Shown piece after piece: positions 58,188 through 64,000 of a stretch of 64,000 nt of DNA. Every line of letters begins with the position of its first letter. Position 1 is the first letter of the stretch. The translations under genes were made by a program, and so were the position numbers. Source of the DNA: Siphonodentalium dalli (Eukaryota > Mollusca > Scaphopoda > Gadilida > Siphonodentaliidae); NCBI GenBank assembly GCA_032622095.1, contig CP136063.1, forward strand, positions 150,403,379 to 150,467,378. Direction: 5' to 3'. Below the pieces are notes generated by a model that was not told the DNA's origin, did not search any database, and was given only the letters and a program-made list of their open reading frames with translations.

Positions 58188-58567
58188 CTGCAAACAGGAA
58201 GGAACTTATAATGAGACTTCGGAATGATTTCAGTGGATACATTTATATATTATATCAACTTGTAACATCAAAATATAAATTGTATCCCCCCATTTCTAGA
58301 AAGCCAAAGATGTTATTCCACTCTCAAAATATTATTCCACTCTTCTAACTACATCATGATGTCATGCACTTAAAGACATATTGTGGACTTATTTCAGCGA
58401 ATAAAACTGATAAGTTATTACCCGTATATCACATCCGCTGCAAGATGTAGCATTGAACTTGTCAAAAATTCCTACCTTATCGGATGTATAATTTCAGAGA
58501 ACATGATGTGTGAATTAAGCTCAATTGTAAATATTTGCTACTTTATTCTGGATAAATTAATGGCTTA

Positions 58568-59936
58568 GGCCAAAAAAAAAAGGGTTTTGATTCTCGGGCA
58601 ATTTTTTTGGAGAATCAATGAGGGAGCGAGAGTTTTATTTTTATTTTTTATTTTTGTTATGGGGATAATGCCCATAGTTAGCATGGGTTATTATACCTTC
58701 CCAGGTTAAGAAAATCTAAGGAGAACATTGTTTTGATATAAACTAATGTATTCCACCATAAAGAATGACCAATTATCACATTATACTACCCGTACATCAT
58801 ATATATATTGTTGGTATATTTGATATATGTATGTACCTTTTTATAGTATATATCTATTTATATCAGACCTGTTTACTTTCATAATTGGAAATAGGGAGAT
58901 TTGTCCTCTGAAATAGGGAGATTTAGTGAAAAATAAGGAGATTTGTTTCAATGTCAGTAACATGGAAAACACTTCATATTTTTTATTTAAATGTCATAGA
59001 CTGTTTGTTGCATTTAATTTTAGTTTGCATCTGCCACACCTCAGTTACATGTTTCTTGATTTTCTGCATTCAAAGGCACACCCCTTCGGTAGTATTCACA
59101 GTTTAGTACATCTATGATCTATGAACAATTAACGGCCTTGACACCGACTACCGAGTGTCTCTAATTTCTAAAATCACTGAATCATTGGGAATAAAATTAC
59201 GATTTTTCGGTTATGGATCATGCTTTATTTCCAACAAGCCAAAATACAACGATTAAAAATATATTTGCACACTATAAAATGGTGCTCTCGGATAATTTTG
59301 TCGCCAAATATATTCAGTAACATCGGTGAATTTAAACTTAATTAAAGAGAATACGCATGGACAGATTTGTTTGAGGTCCGTTCGATTCTCGTTCTCTGTT
59401 ACTGCGTATATAAAACACGGAATACAACAAAGACGGAAACGGAACTAAAACAATCAAAGTTTAAATCGGGATTACACTTTTTATATCTATCTATATACTT
59501 TAATATTTATCCATCTATACTATAGTAACTATACATGCTAGCCATAAAAACATCAAATACTATTAAATTAAACCAGCATACACATCGCCAATACGCACTA
59601 TATTTCTTTCCGGTTTGCGTTGGAAATCACATAATTGTTTACAGCACGGAAACACATTTGACTTAATAAACTTGGGGTTTGGGCAGCTTGTGGTGACAAT
59701 ATACCTCGTAGTTATCGTTGCCTAGTGTCTGTTGTTGAATACCAACACATACACCATTGTATGTCTATCATATTCGATGTTTGAAACATAACTAATTTCT
59801 CTTTTCTAGTTTCCCATTTTCGTGTTATCATTTGACAGCATCGGTCAATTTGAAAATCGTAATAAAATGCTTCAACGCGGGCCTTTTTTCCAGACGCGGC
59901 TATGCCCGAGAATCAAAACCCTTTTTTTTTTTGGCC
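58568..59936. mobile_element. Harbinger-like element, 1.37 kb, TSD TTA
   Basis: GGCCAAAAAAAAAAGGGTTT and its inverse (...ccctttttttttttggcc) are flanked by TTA (58565-58567 and 59937-59939). The second part of the TIR, gattctcgggca / tgcccgagaatc, is shared with the 670-bp copy at 49933. No transposase ORF was seen. Confidence 0.78.
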
Positions 59937-60301
59937 TTATATGTCAATTTTCCACCAACAATAGTCACTTCATATAAATTGTTTATAAAATATTGCTTGC
60001 TTCTGTCTAGTTGGATATAATATTTATTAAAATAATATTTTGGGGAATTAATGTTATTCCCATCTGAACACCCAAGAGTAGTGGTCCACATCAATAAACC
60101 GAAAAGTTTGGTAAGCATACTGATGTGTTTAATTTTTTGTGGTTTGGGTCAGAACAAACTAATGTCGAAAATATAATAAACACAACAGTTAACTGTTCTG
60201 AGTAGTGCACGATGTTTTTCCTCTCACCTCGTGAAAATAATCCTCTGCGCATATCTCACTTGCAGAGATAAATGATCAGCTAGTAAGAACAGTTAGTGGT
60301 A

Positions 60302-60434
60302 CAGAAATGCCCTAAATAATCAACTCCTTAACCACAGAATTATGGGTAATTTTTCAGGATTTGAAATCCTGAAAAATTACCCATAATTCTTATGTGGTTA
60401 AGGAGTCGAGGTTAAGTTATTTAGTGCATTACTG
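60302..60434. mobile_element. Foldback mariner-type MITE, 133 bp
   Basis: Flanked by TA, it has arms cagaaatgccctaaataatc and its imperfect inverse, with the core aattatgggtaatttttcag and its inverse as in the 202-bp copy at 27389. It is a shorter derivative of the same family. Confidence 0.75.
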
Positions 60435-60991
60435 TACATTCCAAATAACAAAAAACTCTGACTTGACATCTCCTATGCTTGGACATTTTCCCCACTGACG
60501 CTATTACGGTCTACAGAAAGTAGGAAATATCGACACTAGGACTAAAAGTGACAGATCTTACACTATATATTGGTTGGAAATTAAAGCCACATGGCGATTT
60601 GTGCTCCAAAATACAACTAATATATTAACTTTTTTATTTTATTTTTTCTGGGTTCAAATAGCTTTTAACAAACAATAATGCTTCAGAAAGACAAGTAACA
60701 CTTGTTATGCCATTTGCATTTATTGAAGTTCCGGAATTGGAAACAGAATAATGCACGACTGTCCGTCAACTTAGAAAAGTGATGACAGCTCTAGATTTTC
60801 ATCCTGTGGTCTACAGATGCAATTTTTACATAACTTCTTATTAAAACTGGCACAAACCATACAATCTCAAATTCACAGAATAATATAAGAAAGAAAACAT
60901 GTTTTATCACTACATCAAGAGTTTGTTTGGAAATCTTCCGCGCAGGTATGTTTTGAGATAGTATTCATAATTATAATTTTTATCTGTTTAA

Positions 60992-61366
60992 AGGTACTCA
61001 ATCCGATCAGAGGGTCCTATATTACTATTTCTTTGGCTTTGTGGGTAAAAAATAATTGATTCGAGTCAAGGAACCTACCAATCAATGCTCAGGGTGATCA
61101 GATATCGATATTTAAAGTTTCGTTATTTCTATTCTTTCTGGCCCAGAACACAGTCAAAACTGCGTTATTATTACCACTTGATTTTAGAGTTATCCATCCT
61201 TGTCTGTTTGAATAGTGTTTTGGTGTACACATCTCGAGCAGATTACAAAGTTAAGGGCAATTATTAGTACTCATCTCGAGAAAATAACAAATTTCAAAAA
61301 TCAATATCTAATAACTCTGAGCTTTGTTTGATGGGTTCCTCGACTCGAATCAAATAATTTTTACCC
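60992..61366. mobile_element. TTAA element of the 'AGGTACTC' family, right end lost
   Basis: The sequence begins aggtactcaatccgatcaga after TTAA (60988-60991) and follows the 51199 copy in inverted internal order (e.g. ggcccagaacacagtcaaaa). It stops matching after caaataatttttaccc. Confidence 0.65.
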
Positions 61367-61526
61367 AAATAATCATATGACAGATAATACAGAAGGATTC
61401 CTGTTTATTGGAGGGAAAATGGGAAATGTCTATGGTCGTTTGTTGAACTTTTTATCTTAACATTTCCTAAGGGAACTACTCGTCAATGACTTTATTATAT
61501 AGAAAGGGTTAAAACAGTTGACTGAC

Positions 61527-61620
61527 CTAGATTTCATTTCGCTAGTTGGCCATTGATCAGTGCTGCCCCAGTTGACACCATCTACGTTGACAGCAGCTGG
61601 TACAAATCCGATTATGAAAC
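61527..61620 (-). CDS. DUF389 membrane protein exon (membrane segment and loop)
   Basis: Two leading bases complete the split glycine. The exon then reads FIIGFVPAAVNVDGVNWGST and DQWPTSEMKS, ending two bases into an arginine codon. The hydrophobic start continues the helix begun in the previous exon. The polar GVNWGSTDQWPTSEM part is a loop, as expected between the two halves of the DUF389 core. The acceptor is ggttgcag and the donor gtcagt. The 1+2 and 2+1 base phase joins are exact on both sides. Confidence 0.88.
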
Positions 61621-61811
61621 CTGCAACCATAAGTAAATTCTGATAATAATGAAATCCTAGGTAATAATGCAAAAAGCTGGTACATTTATCAACAAATGGA
61701 TTAGAGTGCTGATTGGACACAAAGCAGTTCAGAAAACTGGTCAAAAGCCATATACCACCATAAATATAGTTTTACAAGAGGTAGGCGTCAGAGGTGATGT
61801 GATCGAGTAGT

Positions 61812-62073
61812 CTAACCCTTCCATGACTGGAATTTACTGAAATTTCACAAAAACCTGTGCTATTGCATTCTCTTATATATGTGAGTCTCCCATAGGGAGC
61901 CTCGCATATATAAGAGAATACATTGGCCTAACAATATTTACCTTGACCATGTAAGCCAGTGCATTCTCTTATATATGAAAGGCTCCCTATGCGAGACTTA
62001 CATATAGAAGAGAATGCACTGACACAGGATCTTTAATGCAGCACCAGTGCAGCTCCCATCATGAATGGGTTAA
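61812..62073. mobile_element. TTAA-type MITE with two hairpins
   Basis: The ends taacccttccatgactgg and tcatgaatgggttaa are inverted with changes. Two hairpins (61863-61925 and 61957-62021) have the stems ttgcattctcttatata and gtgcattctcttatata. It has the same layout as the truncated copy at 42486. Confidence 0.65.
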
Positions 62074-62849
62074 GAAAACCTGTGCTTGAGTAGAGTTCAC
62101 AAACCAAATTTGGATTATATTTGTTACAGATATTGCACTTAGTAGTGAAATAAGATACTCAATTAAACAATCCAGGAGGCATAAATCCTGAAAACAATAA
62201 TTTGGGCTAGACTGGTTTTCAAACTCTTCCAAAAGAAGCCATAATTCAAAATTGGATTTTGCTTGTTAAAGTTATCGGCTTAATTATGTCATGACACAGA
62301 TGGACAGACAGACGGACACTGTCATTCAAAAAATCAGAAGTCAAATTTGTTACACAATTCGACAAAAAATACATGTATATAAAAACGAATGTTTCACAGA
62401 TATTAAATTTTGGTAAATCTATATATATACATGTAATAAAAAAACAATTTATTGTACACTTATACATGTAGCTCCATGGTGACACCAAAATTGATCATAA
62501 CTCCAGTATGGAATATGCAAAAAACATGAATGGACCTTCTTTTAAAATGATTGTAAGCCTCAATATTTCTCTGCCAAAAAATTTCTTTGAGATTCAATAA
62601 ACTTGAACAAATGCTGGGATATCAGTATGGAAGGACGAAATATCTCAAAACAAAAAAATCTTTTTCAGAAATAGATGAATAAATATAGAATTGTTGATGC
62701 CAACAGCAGCATTAAAACATCCATTCAGAGTTATTTTGGTGGCAAGGTTTTGGAAGGGCTATGCAGAGAGACAATTTTAACACAGTCTTACGAAATCAAT
62801 CTTCATGTACTTGTATAAATGGCATGATTTTGGAGTGCGGTCAACTTAC
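62074..62849. other. Intron sequence, no confident feature
   Basis: It contains short repeat-like words (ccataattcaaaattggatt, gacagacagacggacactgt) typical of the old interspersed repeats in this window, but no gene or bounded element. Confidence 0.4.
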
Positions 62850-62955
62850 CTAATACTACACAGAGCATTAGACCAATAGCTCCTGATCGCAGTCCAATGT
62901 TCCTCAGTTCATTGTTCACCACCACCATTCCAAAAGTACCCGCTAAAATGGGACC
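62850..62955 (-). CDS. DUF389 membrane protein, first exon visible
   Basis: Read on the minus strand this exon gives GPILAGTFGMVVVNNELRNI then GLRSGAIGLMLCVVL, and ends one base into a glycine codon. A GP(I/L)(M/L)A-x-TFG-x-V stretch followed by a charged patch and a new hydrophobic segment is characteristic of the DUF389 domain (uncharacterised multi-pass membrane family, PF04087/TIGR00341). The donor is gtaagt. The acceptor is ...tttatag, which is weak in pyrimidines. The start codon and first membrane segments must lie in exons beyond 64000, because DUF389 proteins have membrane helices before this motif. No function is established for the family, so none is assigned. Confidence 0.88.
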
Positions 62956-63820
62956 CTATAAATAGGTAAAAGCCACTATGAAATAGGCATATATTTGTCA
63001 CAGAAACTTCATGAAATTTTTAGAATGGATGTTTTTCTGCCATGTTCAAAATTTTGTGAAATAATAAAACCTATATAAATATAAACAAGAGATGGACTGT
63101 CGTCCGGTGAATGTATACCCCTTGTGGCATACCGCCTAGTGTGGGCATATCTATAACCTATGACTGATATACTCAGACAGATGGACCCAAAAATCAGCAT
63201 TTTCATAGAAACTAAGATGAATAACTATAGACCGAAAAACCTAAACAAAACAATTGAACACACCATTGCATATCCTCATAGTGGTGAACAGCCATACCAA
63301 ATTTCGTTGAGATCCGAGGACTACTGTTCAAGTTATGACCTGAACAGACATTGGACAGACCAAAATGCCAACATTTCCAGATAAACAAAGATGAATAACT
63401 CTAGAATGGAAAATCCGAACGGATACCTCTATTGAATGTTGTCATAGTAGTGAACAAGACAAGACTGTGGAGTTGCTGACCTGACTGTAAAAACTGAGAA
63501 GACTGGGATTCTGAAGACTACAACAGTCAGTACTAGTCAAAATCCCTTAAAGGATTGCTATCCTGATGAATACAACAAAACACTATGGGAAAGCACCCCC
63601 TATTATCAGGGGGGGGGGGGTCGGACAAAAATTTCAGGCACGTATGGCATTTTTTCCCTTTCGATCATTTTTTGTACCCACCCACCCCCACCGCCAATTT
63701 TTTTTCCGTTTTCGGCAGTTTTTTCCGACCATTTTTTGACACCCACACCCCCTTTTAACACTAAAACAGAGATTTGCGGGGGGAAATTCACTGTAAACAG
63801 CTGTATATGAATTTCTGGTC
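62956..63820. other. Intron sequence with an old interspersed repeat
   Basis: 63110-63440 is a second copy of the repeat at 25811-26230 (ccttgtggcataccgcctag; ccaaatttcgttgagatcc). 63607-63780 is G/C-run rich. No further exon of the DUF389 gene was found, so its 5' part lies beyond the window. Confidence 0.45.
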
Positions 63821-63824
63821 ATAC

Positions 63825-63945
63825 TATTTATCATGGATGTTAACATGGACATGTAAATAGGAATGAGTCATTTTGAGGTCATTCGGCCAAAAAAAACATG
63901 GCTGCCAGCGGCCATCTTGGATTTCAAAATTTGCAACAAAATACA
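63825..63945 (-). repeat. Single ~164-bp satellite unit, inverted
   Basis: ggtcattcggccaaaaaaaacatggctgcc and ggccatcttggatttcaaaa are the reverse complement of the satellite at 43.9-45 kb and 50.6-53 kb. It may be the edge of another pearl-like element continuing beyond 64000. Confidence 0.7.
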
Positions 63946-64000
63946 ACACGATAACTGCCTGCAGTCAGTTTACCAGTTAGAATTACATTATTTCTCTCAT

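Noticed and set aside
57909..58193. 94-codon minus-strand ORF overlapping the DUF389 exon
   Set aside because: It is in a different frame from the conserved GVAISASLLPPAVNA reading; a shadow of the real exon.

Overview
The window is AT-rich, intron-rich animal DNA packed with transposable elements. It has no operons, Shine-Dalgarno sites or long open frames. Both host genes are split into short exons with GT/AG borders and matching phases. Penelope-like retroelements, Helitrons and TIR elements carrying central ~164-bp satellites (a design described as 'pearl' elements in bivalves) suggest a lophotrochozoan, most likely a mollusc. That placement is inference.

Two host genes converge tail to tail. 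On the + strand, 1961-8625 holds the last three coding exons of COPS5 (CSN5/JAB1, the deneddylase subunit of the COP9 signalosome); its JAMM catalytic exons lie left of the window. On the - strand, nine well-supported exons and one probable terminal exon (62955 down to about 9911) encode most of a multi-pass membrane protein of the DUF389 family. That gene spans more than 53 kb and its 5' end lies right of the window. Its exons total about 1.2 kb; the rest is intron filled with transposons.

The repeats can be resolved into individual insertions, many with intact inverted repeats and target-site duplications (TSDs). In 1-10 kb: a double-hairpin hAT MITE, one copy split by a 1.8-kb element with GGG termini and CACACGTAACG repeats, plus a 1.49-kb hAT. 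In 10.8-14.1 kb: a second GGG-terminated element with its own 15-bp repeat. In 15.6-16.7 kb: a hAT MITE inside a related hAT MITE. In 17.6-21.5 kb: a broken Penelope-like element with hammerhead-like motifs, back to back with a zinc-finger ORF and a G-rich minisatellite. In 21.9-25.8 kb: a hAT, a piggyBac-type MITE and a 2.27-kb near-perfect palindrome. In 26.4-28.1 kb: a Helitron, a foldback mariner MITE and a split hAT MITE. In 30.7-37.5 kb: a 6.75-kb unit with about 205-bp inverted termini. In 38-43 kb: hairpin-bearing piggyBac-type MITEs and a tyrosine-recombinase-like relic. In 43-46 kb: a satellite element inside a Helitron. In 46.2-49.6 kb: a 3.4-kb TIR element with a BED-finger hAT inside it. 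In 49.8-53.1 kb: a second satellite element with two insertions. In 53.3-54.4 kb: a TA-flanked element. In 54.7-57.1 kb: three Helitrons joined head to tail. In 58.6-59.9 kb: a Harbinger-like element.

No tRNA, rRNA, CRISPR array or complete autonomous transposon was recognised.
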